From Zhengella mangrovi (lineage in GTDB: Bacteria > Pseudomonadota > Alphaproteobacteria > Rhizobiales > Rhizobiaceae), in assembly GCF_002727065.1 (NCBI RefSeq), contig NZ_PDVP01000014.1, positions 61,597 through 125,596 of the forward strand: 64,000 nt of DNA, written 5' to 3'. Shown one piece after another: positions 25,583 through 33,459 of the stretch (position 1 is the first letter of the stretch; every line of letters begins with the position of its first letter). The notes under the pieces are model-generated. The model was not told the DNA's origin. It was given only the letters and a program-made list of their open reading frames with translations, and ran no database searches. A program made the position numbers and the translations under genes.

Positions 25583-25801
25583 ACCACTCTCCCCACAGAC
25601 GTCATCTCAATCGCACTTCGCGCCACCGATGCCAAGACATTCCTGATTTCTTGGCTAACACTGGCGGGGATTCAGCGTCGTTTCCAGGCTGGCGTGTTCC
25701 TTATGCGACAATCATTGCGGGCGGACAGACGCCGCGACGGCGGCGTCAGCACTCCTTGCGCCGCCTTTCGCACCTGTGCGTCCTGCCGGTCCGGCCGCCG
25801 T

Positions 25802-26530
25802 TCAGCCGCATGTCTGGCCGGGCGGGCACAGGGCCTTCAGGGCCTGGACCAGCGATTTCAACGATTCCTCCGACTGCCTGGTCAGGGCGGCCATGTCGGA
25901 CCCGGATTGCGCTGCCGGGGGCGGCGTCGCGGCGTCCTTGTCGGCATTGTTAACGTTCATGCCCGGAAGCAGGGGGCGCATCTGGCCGACGTTGAAGCCG
26001 GAAACGGCGACCTGCCGTTCAGCCGGCTTCGCCGGCTTTTCCGGCTTTGCCGCCTCGACCGACTTGCCCGTCTCGAGCGCCTGGGCGAGTTGTACGGGCC
26101 TGGAAGCGGCCCTGTCATCGGCGGCCACCTGTGTGCCCGCGGACTTTTGTCCACCGCTTGGCGACCCGTTGATGATCATCAGTTCCTCGGGGCCGTCCGC
26201 GCCATAGACGAGCATGACATTGCGTTCTCCGAACAGGCGGCTCAGGACGGATTTCAGGTCGCCGCGCACCCGCGCCGTGATGGCATCCGCATCCTTGATC
26301 TCGCCCGTCACCTTGAGGCCGAAGTGCTCCGCCAGCTTGTCGGCGACGGCCTTGCGGGAGTCGTTCGTGACCTCGACCGTCAGGTCCTTTCCATCGGCTC
26401 CGCCGGAGATGATCACGTCGGCCCGGACGGCCTGTCCGCCGGCAGCCAGAAGGGAGGATGCGGCCACAAGGGCCACGGCCGCAATCCTGTTTCGAAGTTG
26501 TGCGGTCATCAAGAAACTTGTCGACGTCAT
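25802..26530 (-). CDS. Exported protein with STN-like (secretin N0-like) domain
   Basis: About 242 residues. A signal peptide (LRNRIAAVALVAASSLLAAGGQAVRA) is followed by a domain of about 75 residues with the pattern of a secretin/TonB short N-terminal domain (VTNDSRKAVADKLAEHFGLKV ... LSRLFGERNVMLVYG). A Lys/Pro/Ala-rich linker and a C-terminal segment with two cysteines (CPPGQTC) complete it. It is encoded upstream of gspD on the same strand, so it may be an accessory periplasmic partner of the secretin. I know no named gsp gene with this arrangement. ATG 26530 has GGAG six bases upstream; ATG 26542 is an alternative. Confidence 0.65.
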   Translation of the reverse strand: MTSTSFLMTAQLRNRIAAVALVAASSLLAAGGQAVRADVIISGGADGKDLTVEVTNDSRKAVADKLAEHFGLKVTGEIKDADAITARVRGDLKSVLSRLFGERNVMLVYGADGPEELMIINGSPSGGQKSAGTQVAADDRAASRPVQLAQALETGKSVEAAKPEKPAKPAERQVAVSGFNVGQMRPLLPGMNVNNADKDAATPPPAAQSGSDMAALTRQSEESLKSLVQALKALCPPGQTCG

Positions 26531-26684
26531 CACGCGCTCCATGACTGAAAACATCATCTCGGGGCTTATTCGAATGTGCTTCAGCCTACAGGAGAACGGC
26601 CACGACCGCCAGACGGGACGGGCAATCGGCCTTGCGATGCTCTGGAGGCGGTCGCGCAAACGCCGACCGGCTCGTGGAAAAGCC

Positions 26685-26708
26685 GGGAGCGCGGATCATC
26701 GCGCTCCC
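26685..26708 (-). terminator. Intrinsic terminator of the ectoine operon
   Basis: GGGAGCGCG (26685-26693) pairs perfectly with CGCGCTCCC (26700-26708) over a 6-base loop. On the minus strand it is followed by GGCTTTTCC. It lies 12 bases after the ask stop codon. Confidence 0.7.
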
Positions 26709-26720
26709 CCGCGGTTCCGG

Positions 26721-28205
26721 TCAGGCCGCGGCCTGAAGCGGGCTTTCCTGCCCGGTTTCGACAAGGGCGCCGTGCAGGACCTTCGCGGCTGCTTCCTTGT
26801 CGTCCTCGGCGAGCAGGAACTGGACGTCGACGCCACGGCCCGTCTCCTGCGCGGCGATGGGTGTGATGCCGGCTTCGCGCAGGGCTGCCAGTCCGCGCAA
26901 CATCACGTCCTGTCCCGTCAGGTCGCGGCCGATGGCCGAGACGATGGCGGCACGGCGCGCGGTGATGCGGGCAGAGGGATAGCGTTCGCGCAGGTCACGC
27001 TCGACACGCCGCACCCCCTTCAGCGTCGCCTCGACGTGGTGTACGATGGAATTGGCGTTGGAGGTCTTGGAGACAATGCGCACGCGGTGGCGCGTCAGGA
27101 CCTCGAGGATGGCCGCGTCGTAACCCTTGACGCCGACCATGTCCTGCTCGAACAGCTCGATAGAAGTGACGGTCAGGCCGGTGATCATCTGTACGCCCGG
27201 CTCGCCGGCGAGGTCCGCGTCGATGAGCGTGCCCGGATCTTCCGGTTCGAACGCATTGGCCACGCGAAGCGGAACGCCGGCCTGGCGCAGTGTCTTGGCG
27301 GCCTTGGGATGGATGGCCTCCATGCCCATGTTGGACAGCTGGTCGGCGACGTCGTAGTTCGTGCGCCCGATCTTGCGGACCTTGCCGGCACCGACGAGCT
27401 TCGGGTCGGCGCTGGAGAGGTGGAATTCCTTGTGGATGATTGCCTCGCGGGCCGCCGTCTGGGCGGCGATGGTGGCGAAGGTCACCTCCGAATAGCCGCG
27501 GTCGAACTCGCTCATCAGGCCCTCGCGGCACTGGGCGTAGCCGGTGACGATCGGGAGCTCGCACGCAAGGTCGATATCGGCAAAGGCGGTGGCGATCCGT
27601 TCGTGCAGGTCGGGCTGGGTCTCGTCCCGCCAGCCGGTCAGGTCGACAAGCCTGGCATTGACGCCATGCCGGCGCAGGAGAATGGCCAGGTTGTTGGCCG
27701 AATGCGCCTCGCCGAGCGCGGCCAGCAGTTCGCGGGTGGTCTGCATGTGTTCCGACAACTGGAAATGACCATAGGAGCACAGGCGCTGCAGATCGATCAG
27801 GCAGCCGCGCGCGCCCTCGATGCGTTCGCGAACAAACTCGTCCGCCGCCTGGCGGTCGGCCGCATGGTCGAACAGGTCGGCGTTGATGTCGAGCATGGCG
27901 CGCGAGGTGCCGGACAGGGCATCCATCCAGCCGTGATGGTTGTCGGCGCTGGCAAACAGCGCATAGACACCCAATTCGCCCGATCTCTTGTGCTCCAGCA
28001 ACTTGTCGGTGATGCCGCCGAAAGCGGAAACCACGAACACACGGTTGTAGAGGCCGGCTTCGGTCCTGTCCCCGACGAGGATCGTGCCGATCAACTCGCG
28101 GAGACGGCTCATCGACGTGCCGCCGATCTTCTCGACCGTGTGTACGCCCCGTTCGGGCGTGCGCCGGTCATTTCCTGCCTGACTGGCTTTCTCGGCCTTG
28201 GTCAT
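26721..28205 (-). CDS. ask: Ectoine-associated aspartate kinase (Ask_Ect)
   Basis: A 494-residue aspartokinase phosphorylating L-aspartate, the first step to the ectoine precursor aspartate semialdehyde. The kinase motif is EKIGGTSMSRL (about 25-35), with EFDRGYSEVTFATIA in the catalytic domain and two ACT-like domains at the C-terminus. It belongs to the divergent group linked to ect clusters and is clearly different from the housekeeping lysC at 48336, which has KFGGTSV. Such paralogues are thought to escape lysine/threonine feedback. Start ATG 28205 follows GGAG, 16 bases after the ectD stop. Last gene of the ect operon. Confidence 0.93.
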   Translation of the reverse strand: MTKAEKASQAGNDRRTPERGVHTVEKIGGTSMSRLRELIGTILVGDRTEAGLYNRVFVVSAFGGITDKLLEHKRSGELGVYALFASADNHHGWMDALSGTSRAMLDINADLFDHAADRQAADEFVRERIEGARGCLIDLQRLCSYGHFQLSEHMQTTRELLAALGEAHSANNLAILLRRHGVNARLVDLTGWRDETQPDLHERIATAFADIDLACELPIVTGYAQCREGLMSEFDRGYSEVTFATIAAQTAAREAIIHKEFHLSSADPKLVGAGKVRKIGRTNYDVADQLSNMGMEAIHPKAAKTLRQAGVPLRVANAFEPEDPGTLIDADLAGEPGVQMITGLTVTSIELFEQDMVGVKGYDAAILEVLTRHRVRIVSKTSNANSIVHHVEATLKGVRRVERDLRERYPSARITARRAAIVSAIGRDLTGQDVMLRGLAALREAGITPIAAQETGRGVDVQFLLAEDDKEAAAKVLHGALVETGQESPLQAAA

Positions 28206-28221
28206 CGTGTCGTTACTCCTT

Positions 28222-29154
28222 TCAGGACAGCGGGCCCGACATGATCTCGAGCACCGACGGTTCACCGCGCGCGGCAAGGAAGTCGGGCCGAGGCCTGCTG
28301 GCCGCGTAGGGCTCGCGCAAGGCGTTGGTGACCGCGTTGAACACGAAGAAGGCGTTCGAGCGGGCAAAGGGCGTGATGTTGGAATTGGACCCGTGCATTG
28401 TGTTGCAATCGAACAGAACCAGGGTTCCGGCCGGTCCGGTCGCGCTTTCGATGCCGTTCTGGCGGGCCAGCCGGGCGAGCGCCTCGTGCGACGGGGTTCC
28501 GACTTCCTGGGCCTTCAGCGAGGTCTTGTGGTTGTCGTCCGGCGTTGCACCGGCACAGCCGACGAAGGTCTTGTGCGACCCTGGCATCAGCATCAGGGCG
28601 CCGTTGCTGGCATCGTTGTCGGTCAGCAGGAGCGACGCGGAGACAGCGCGCATGCGCGGCATGCCGTCCTCGGCGTGCCAGGTCTCGAAGTCCGAATGCC
28701 AGTAGAACTCCTTGCCCGTGAAGCCCGGCTTGTAGTTCAGCCGCGACTGGTGGACGTAAACCTCGTCGCCCAGCAGGAAACGGGCAATGCCGGCCAGCCG
28801 GCGGTCTCGGGCGAGCCGGTCGAAAAGGGCATTCTGTTCCGGCAGCTTGAAAACGGTGCGTACGGAATCGCTGCCCGGTTCGGTGATCACGGTGTCTTCC
28901 ATGAGCGTGCGGCCGCCCTCGCGCAGGCCTTTTGCCTCGTCCTGAAGGGCCTTCACCTCTTCAGGGGTAAATAGGTTCTTCAGCACGAGGAAGCCGTTGC
29001 GTTCGAAACTGTCTGCCTGCTGGGCGGTCAGCGGCGCATCCGGGCGCCACTGGCTCCATACCGTCCGGTCCTGCCGCTCGCTCCATTGTTCGCGCGGCAG
29101 GCGGGTGGGATAGGCGTCCAGTTCCGTCGTCTGGGGTTTCTGCATGAAGTTCAT
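28222..29154 (-). CDS. ectD: Ectoine hydroxylase EctD
   Basis: A 310-residue Fe(II)/2-oxoglutarate dioxygenase converting ectoine to 5-hydroxyectoine. The iron ligands His153, Asp155 (YWHSDFETWH) and His254 (NTMHGSNSN) and the 2-oxoglutarate-binding Arg265 region are present. The conserved EctD stretch around FLVLKNLFTPEEV is intact. Normal length for the family. It lies between ectC and ask, so the cell can make both ectoine and hydroxyectoine. Confidence 0.96.
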   Translation of the reverse strand: MNFMQKPQTTELDAYPTRLPREQWSERQDRTVWSQWRPDAPLTAQQADSFERNGFLVLKNLFTPEEVKALQDEAKGLREGGRTLMEDTVITEPGSDSVRTVFKLPEQNALFDRLARDRRLAGIARFLLGDEVYVHQSRLNYKPGFTGKEFYWHSDFETWHAEDGMPRMRAVSASLLLTDNDASNGALMLMPGSHKTFVGCAGATPDDNHKTSLKAQEVGTPSHEALARLARQNGIESATGPAGTLVLFDCNTMHGSNSNITPFARSNAFFVFNAVTNALREPYAASRPRPDFLAARGEPSVLEIMSGPLS

Positions 29155-29209
29155 TGCTCTCTCCCGTCTGTCTGTCTGGATTCTCTGGTTCTGGGGTCCG
29201 GTCAGGGGA

Positions 29210-29602
29210 TCAGGCGTCCTCGCTGACCAGGGCGTAGGATCCGTCGTCCTGGTGGACTTCCTGGCCGGTCACAGGCGGATTGAACACGCAGGCGAGGATC
29301 ATCTCGTCCTCGGCGCGCAGGATATGCTTGTCGTGCTGGTCAAGCGCATACATCACGCCGGGACGGATCTGGTGCACCTTGCCGGTCGCCAGGTCCTCGA
29401 TCGAACCCGAGCCGGAAATGCAGTAGACCGACTCGAAATGGTTCTTGTAGTGGAACTGCAGTTCACCGCCGGCATAGATGGTGGTGATGTGGAAGCTGAA
29501 GCCCATCCGGTCGCCGGCCAGCAGCAGGCGAACGCTTTCCCAGCCATCAGAGACGACCCGCCGCTCGGTGTTCTTCGCTTCGTTGAAATCGCGTACGATC
29601 AT
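29210..29602 (-). CDS. ectC: L-ectoine synthase EctC
   Basis: A 130-residue cupin-fold cyclase that closes N-gamma-acetyl-diaminobutyrate to ectoine. Full length; it contains the family-typical [12 protein letters not shown], the [16 protein letters not shown] metal-cupin block and [12 protein letters not shown]. Five bases separate it from the upstream ectB stop, which supports one transcript. Confidence 0.97.
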   Translation of the reverse strand: MIVRDFNEAKNTERRVVSDGWESVRLLLAGDRMGFSFHITTIYAGGELQFHYKNHFESVYCISGSGSIEDLATGKVHQIRPGVMYALDQHDKHILRAEDEMILACVFNPPVTGQEVHQDDGSYALVSEDA

Positions 29603-29607
29603 GTCTG

Positions 29608-30897
29608 TTACTCCGCTGCAATGGTCTTGGGTTTGACGATGGAGGAGACGGCGGCCTCGAGGATGTCGAGGCCTCGCTCCAGCGTCTTCCTCTCGATGGT
29701 GAGGGGGCAGAGGATCTTGACGACCTCGTCCCAGGCGCCCGACGTCTCAATGACCAGTCCGTTGCGGAAACATTCCGCGCAGATGTCCGCGGCGAGGTCG
29801 CCGCTGCCGACATCGATGCCCTGCATCATGCCGCGGCCCTTCAGGCTGGCGCCCGGCACCTGGGCGGCGATGCGCTGCAGGCGCTTGCGAAGCAGGGCCG
29901 CCTTTTCGCCGATCTCCTGCTGGAAGGCGTCGTCGGCCCAGAATTTCTCCAGCGCAACGCGAGCGGTAACGAAGGCGTGGTTGTTGCCCCGGAAGGTGCC
30001 GTTGTGCTCGGCCGGGCCGAAGACGTCGTGCTCGGGACGGATCAGCACCGCGGCAAGCGGCAAGCCGTAGCCCGAAAGCGATTTCGCCATGGTGACAATA
30101 TCCGGCATGACATCGAAATCCTCGAAGGAGAAAAACGTTCCGGTGCGCCCGCAGCCGGCCTGGATGTCGTCGATGATGAAGAGGGCGCCATTGTCGCGCG
30201 CGATCCGGGCGATGCGGCGAACCCATTCGGGCGAAGCCGCGTTGAGGCCGCCTTCCCCCTGGACCGTTTCCAGGATGATCGCCGCCGGCGCATCGATGCC
30301 GCCGGACGGATCTGCCAGCATCTGCTCCAGCATGGCAGCCGAATCCGCTCCATCGTCGAGGAACCCGTCAAACGGCATGCGGGTGACATCGGGCAGGGCG
30401 ACGCCGGCTCCGCCGCGATGGTAACCGTTGCCGGTGGCGGCCAGCGCGCCGTTGGTCACACCATGAAAGCCGTTCGTGAAGGCCACGACATTGGTGCGAC
30501 CCGTCACCTTGCGGGCGAGCTTCAGCGCCGCCTCGACAGCGTTGGCGCCGGTCGGGCCGCAGAACATGACCTTGTGGTCCATGCCACGCGGCTTCAGGAC
30601 AAGGCGGTCGAAGGCGTCGAGAAACGCCGCCTTGGCTCCGGTGTGCATGTCGAGGCCATGGGTGACGCCGTCGCCGGCGATGTATTCGACCAGTTCCGCC
30701 TTCATGTCGGGATCGTTGTGGCCGTAGTTCAGCGAGGAGCATCCGGCCAGGAAATCGATGTAGTCGCGACCGGATGCATCGGTCAGCGTGGCGTTGCGCG
30801 CGGTTTCAAAGACCACGGGGAAGCTGCGGCAATAGCTGCGCACCTCCGACTCGCGGCGGGAGAAAATGCTCTTGTCGTCCGTCGTAACGGAAGTCAT
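29608..30897 (-). CDS. ectB: Diaminobutyrate-2-oxoglutarate transaminase EctB
   Basis: A 429-residue PLP-dependent class III aminotransferase making L-2,4-diaminobutyrate from aspartate semialdehyde, with glutamate as amino donor. Visible features are [16 protein letters not shown] (cofactor phosphate binding), [13 protein letters not shown] with Asp243, and the Schiff-base Lys272 in [11 protein letters not shown]. Length is standard for EctB. A 65-base gap separates it from ectA. Confidence 0.97.
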   Translation of the reverse strand: MTSVTTDDKSIFSRRESEVRSYCRSFPVVFETARNATLTDASGRDYIDFLAGCSSLNYGHNDPDMKAELVEYIAGDGVTHGLDMHTGAKAAFLDAFDRLVLKPRGMDHKVMFCGPTGANAVEAALKLARKVTGRTNVVAFTNGFHGVTNGALAATGNGYHRGGAGVALPDVTRMPFDGFLDDGADSAAMLEQMLADPSGGIDAPAAIILETVQGEGGLNAASPEWVRRIARIARDNGALFIIDDIQAGCGRTGTFFSFEDFDVMPDIVTMAKSLSGYGLPLAAVLIRPEHDVFGPAEHNGTFRGNNHAFVTARVALEKFWADDAFQQEIGEKAALLRKRLQRIAAQVPGASLKGRGMMQGIDVGSGDLAADICAECFRNGLVIETSGAWDEVVKILCPLTIERKTLERGLDILEAAVSSIVKPKTIAAE

Positions 30898-30962
30898 GAC
30901 TGCCTCTTTCGGTTGGATTGCTTGAACGATTTCGAATCAGGCCGGGATACGGCCGAGCGAAA

Positions 30963-31496
30963 TCAGGCCGCGGCGCGTCCCGCCTGCGGAAAGCGGATCG
31001 TGACCATGTGCTCGGTCTCGTGACGGCCGTCGAAATGGTCGTCGCGCCGGTAATGCGGTTCGTCGCGCAGCCGCGCGCCGCGGCTGCGAGCGAAGGAGGT
31101 GAAAAGCCCCCAGCTCGCCTCGTTGTCCGGCGTGATGGTCGTCTGCAGCGCCGTGACATCGGCGCAGGCATCCCGGCCCAGGAGATGGCCGAGCATGCGC
31201 TTGGCAAGACCCTGTCCCTGGGCCAGCGGGGAAACGGCAACCTGCCAGACGAACAGCGTCTGCGGATCGTCGGGAAGGATGTAGGCCGAGATCCATCCCA
31301 CAAGGCGCCCGTCCGCACGGACCGCGGCCACGCAGGTGTCGGCGAAGTGGTCGCACTGGATCAGGTTGCAATAGCGGGAGTTGACGTCGAGCGGCTCGCA
31401 AGCCTTGATGAGTTCCCAGACGTCGCTGCCATCCTCGCGCGTGGGCTCGCGGAAGAGGATGGTGTCTTTTCGCTTGAGGGCTTCGATCGGGGGCAT
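30963..31496 (-). CDS. ectA: L-2,4-diaminobutyrate acetyltransferase EctA
   Basis: A 177-residue GNAT enzyme that acetylates the gamma-amino group of diaminobutyrate, first committed step of ectoine synthesis. It shows the acetyl-CoA motif QGQGLAKRM and the EctA-specific ITPDNEASWGLFTSFAR stretch. First gene of the operon; its promoter faces ectR. Confidence 0.96.
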   Translation of the reverse strand: MPPIEALKRKDTILFREPTREDGSDVWELIKACEPLDVNSRYCNLIQCDHFADTCVAAVRADGRLVGWISAYILPDDPQTLFVWQVAVSPLAQGQGLAKRMLGHLLGRDACADVTALQTTITPDNEASWGLFTSFARSRGARLRDEPHYRRDDHFDGRHETEHMVTIRFPQAGRAAA

Positions 31497-31529
31497 GGGT
31501 CTCCACTGCGGCTGTTGAATGTGGTCCGG

Positions 31530-31557
31530 ATATTATGATTATCGAATTACATGACAA
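31530..31557 (-). promoter_or_regulatory. Candidate ectA promoter
   Basis: On the minus strand, TTGTCA (complement of 31552-31557) and TAATAT (complement of 31530-31535) are 16 bases apart, about 35 bases before the ectA ATG. The palindrome half TTATGATTA (31533-31541) overlaps the -10 box, where a MarR-type repressor could block polymerase. Confidence 0.6.
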
Positions 31558-31609
31558 CCGTTGACTCTCGAAAAAGTTCGAAAAAATTCCTATCCTGCTG
31601 TAATCATAA
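31533..31609. promoter_or_regulatory. Inverted TTATGATTA / TAATCATAA pair in the ectA-ectR gap
   Basis: TTATGATTA (31533-31541) recurs as its exact reverse complement TAATCATAA (31601-31609), 59 bases away. The gap is strikingly AT-rich for this genome and also contains a direct repeat of TCGAAAAA (about 31569-31586). The first site overlaps the ectA promoter and the second lies upstream of ectR, as expected for EctR operators. Binding is inferred, not shown. Confidence 0.4.
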
Positions 31610-31681
31610 CAAAAATTACCATGATAATATGTTTTGCAAATCAAAATAGATTCTGGCGCATATGAAACCGGAAGAGGTGAC

Positions 31682-32161
31682 ATGGAAGACAGGGTACAGG
31701 CCACGCTGATCGCGCTCAGACGCATTCTGCGGGCGACCGAGTTCAACGCGCGGGCGCTGGCCAAGGCGACCGGGCTGACAGTGCCGCAACTCATCGTCCT
31801 GGAAATCGTCGCCCGGCACGACCGGGTCACCCCGAAGACCATCGCCGGGCAGGCCGGTGTCGGGCAGGCGACGGCGACAACGCTGATCGACAAGCTGGAA
31901 CGGAGCGGGCTGGTCGCGCGCACGCGCGGCCAGCGCGACAAGCGAATCGTCTGGGTCAGCGTGACGGAGGAAGGCAGGACGGTGCTGGATGCCGCGCCCG
32001 ACCCGTTGCAGCGCATTTTCGCGCGTCAGTTCGCCGATCTGCCGGACTGGGAGCAGGCGATGGTGCTCTCGGTGCTGGAGCGCGTCGGCGACATGCTCAA
32101 TGCCGGCGAGATCGATGCCTCGCCGGTGCTCGACGTTGGCGCCATCGTGTCGAAGGACTGA
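31682..32161 (+). CDS. ectR: MarR-family regulator of ectoine genes (EctR)
   Basis: A 159-residue winged-helix DNA-binding protein of the MarR family, divergent from ectA, as the EctR repressors of other ectoine producers are. The wing-helix block includes VTPKTIAGQAGVGQATATTLIDKLE and RGQRDKRIVWVSVTEEG. The ATG at 31682 has AGAGGTGA directly upstream; an in-frame TTG at 31634 is unlikely. It probably represses ectABCD-ask until osmotic stress, by analogy with methylotroph EctR. Converges with the next gene, with seven bases between stops. Confidence 0.88.
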   Translation: MEDRVQATLIALRRILRATEFNARALAKATGLTVPQLIVLEIVARHDRVTPKTIAGQAGVGQATATTLIDKLERSGLVARTRGQRDKRIVWVSVTEEGRTVLDAAPDPLQRIFARQFADLPDWEQAMVLSVLERVGDMLNAGEIDASPVLDVGAIVSKD

Positions 32162-32168
32162 CCCTGGT

Positions 32169-33458
32169 TCAGCGGCGGCGGATGAAGCCGCGCATGCGGT
32201 TGCGCACCAGCTTGGCCAAGTTGCGGGTCTCGACGTAGAGATGCAACTGGGTCGCCGTCTGGCGGGCACTGCGATCGGCGCCCGGCGTGAGGCCGATGAC
32301 CAGGGTACCCATCTCGCGCCGCTCGCTCCACAACCGGTCCATCTGCGGATGTTCCGGCGCCGCGCAGGAATCGGTCATGTCGATGTTGAAATCGTCGAGG
32401 TGGGTCTTCGTCGCCTCGATCATCAGCAGGGCGCCCGGCGAGAAATGCGACAGGGTCTCGTCGTAGGCGGTTTTCCAGGTGTAGGCGATGCCCCGCTCGA
32501 TGAAGACGATGAGCGCGGCGATGGTCTCGCCGTCCAGCGTCAGCGTGTGGACGCGCACCATGTCCTGTTCGGACATGCGGTGGATGGCCTCGCGCATGAA
32601 GGCGGCCTGGAACCGGTCGGATGCCAGGGCGGTGCGTTCACGCCCCTTCCAGCCCATCAGTTCCAGCGTCAGGAAGGATTCGCAGCCGCGGCGGATCTCG
32701 TCGGGGTGGCGGGCCACCTGGTACTGCAGGTCTCCCTGCTCGGCGAGGCGCCGCCAGAGGCGCCTGTATTCCCGGAAATGATGCGACTTGAGCGATTCGC
32801 GGAGATAGGCCTCGCCCTCCAGGTCGCTCTTCAGGCAGGCGCGCTGGCGCGTGTTCGCCGTCAGGACGGGGAGGTTGCGCCCCATGGCGGCCGTCCGGAT
32901 GATGCTGGCAGCCTCGCCTTCCAGCGGCATGTCGGGCAGGACGAGGACCGGCGGCAGGCCGAGCGAGGGCCGGGCAAGCATGGCGAGGAAATCATCGACG
33001 GTGCCGACCGGGTCGTCGCGATCGATCAGCGGCGCGCCAAGCGGGCCATAGGGGCTCGACCAGGCGCGCACGATGGCTGGGCCGATGCCGAGGCCGGGCC
33101 GTTCGACCGAGTATGGCAGAAGGAAGCGCAGGCGCGAGCGGTGATCGCTCTCGTCGCGCATCACGGCGAGAAAGACCTCGCGATCCTCCAGGCGCGGCAT
33201 GGCCGGTGCCAGGAAGCGGGGATTGAAAAAGACGTTCGGCTCGACGCTGCGCGCGGCAAGGTGGTCCAGTTCCTCGACCAGGTCGAACCCGGCGGACGCG
33301 GCATAGATGGAGAGCTTGCGGGGACTGTCGGGCAGCGACGCGCCGCGCAGGGCGTCGTGGGGCGAGACGTCCAGGTTTCCCCGGACGCCGGCAAGGTCGG
33401 CGATCATCTGGCCGGACGCGGTTCCGCTGAGTTCCTCGATCAGGGGGATGGCGGCCAT
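32169..33458 (-). CDS. GNAT_6/BioF2-type acetyltransferase (polysaccharide-associated, CelD-like)
   Basis: About 429 residues. The C-terminal half (about 210-400) has the FemAB/GNAT_6 pattern (GWKGRERTALASDRFQAAF, MVRVHTLTLDGETIAA, YTWKTAYDETLSHFSPGALL) found in cellulose and exopolysaccharide clusters. The N-terminal half is less conserved. It probably transfers an acyl or aminoacyl group to a sugar or lipid carrier. ATG 33458 starts one base after the flippase stop and has GAGGAA nine bases upstream, so it was preferred over ATG 33479. The second gene of a pair with the flippase. Confidence 0.8.
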   Translation of the reverse strand: MAAIPLIEELSGTASGQMIADLAGVRGNLDVSPHDALRGASLPDSPRKLSIYAASAGFDLVEELDHLAARSVEPNVFFNPRFLAPAMPRLEDREVFLAVMRDESDHRSRLRFLLPYSVERPGLGIGPAIVRAWSSPYGPLGAPLIDRDDPVGTVDDFLAMLARPSLGLPPVLVLPDMPLEGEAASIIRTAAMGRNLPVLTANTRQRACLKSDLEGEAYLRESLKSHHFREYRRLWRRLAEQGDLQYQVARHPDEIRRGCESFLTLELMGWKGRERTALASDRFQAAFMREAIHRMSEQDMVRVHTLTLDGETIAALIVFIERGIAYTWKTAYDETLSHFSPGALLMIEATKTHLDDFNIDMTDSCAAPEHPQMDRLWSERREMGTLVIGLTPGADRSARQTATQLHLYVETRNLAKLVRNRMRGFIRRR

Positions 33459-33459
33459 A

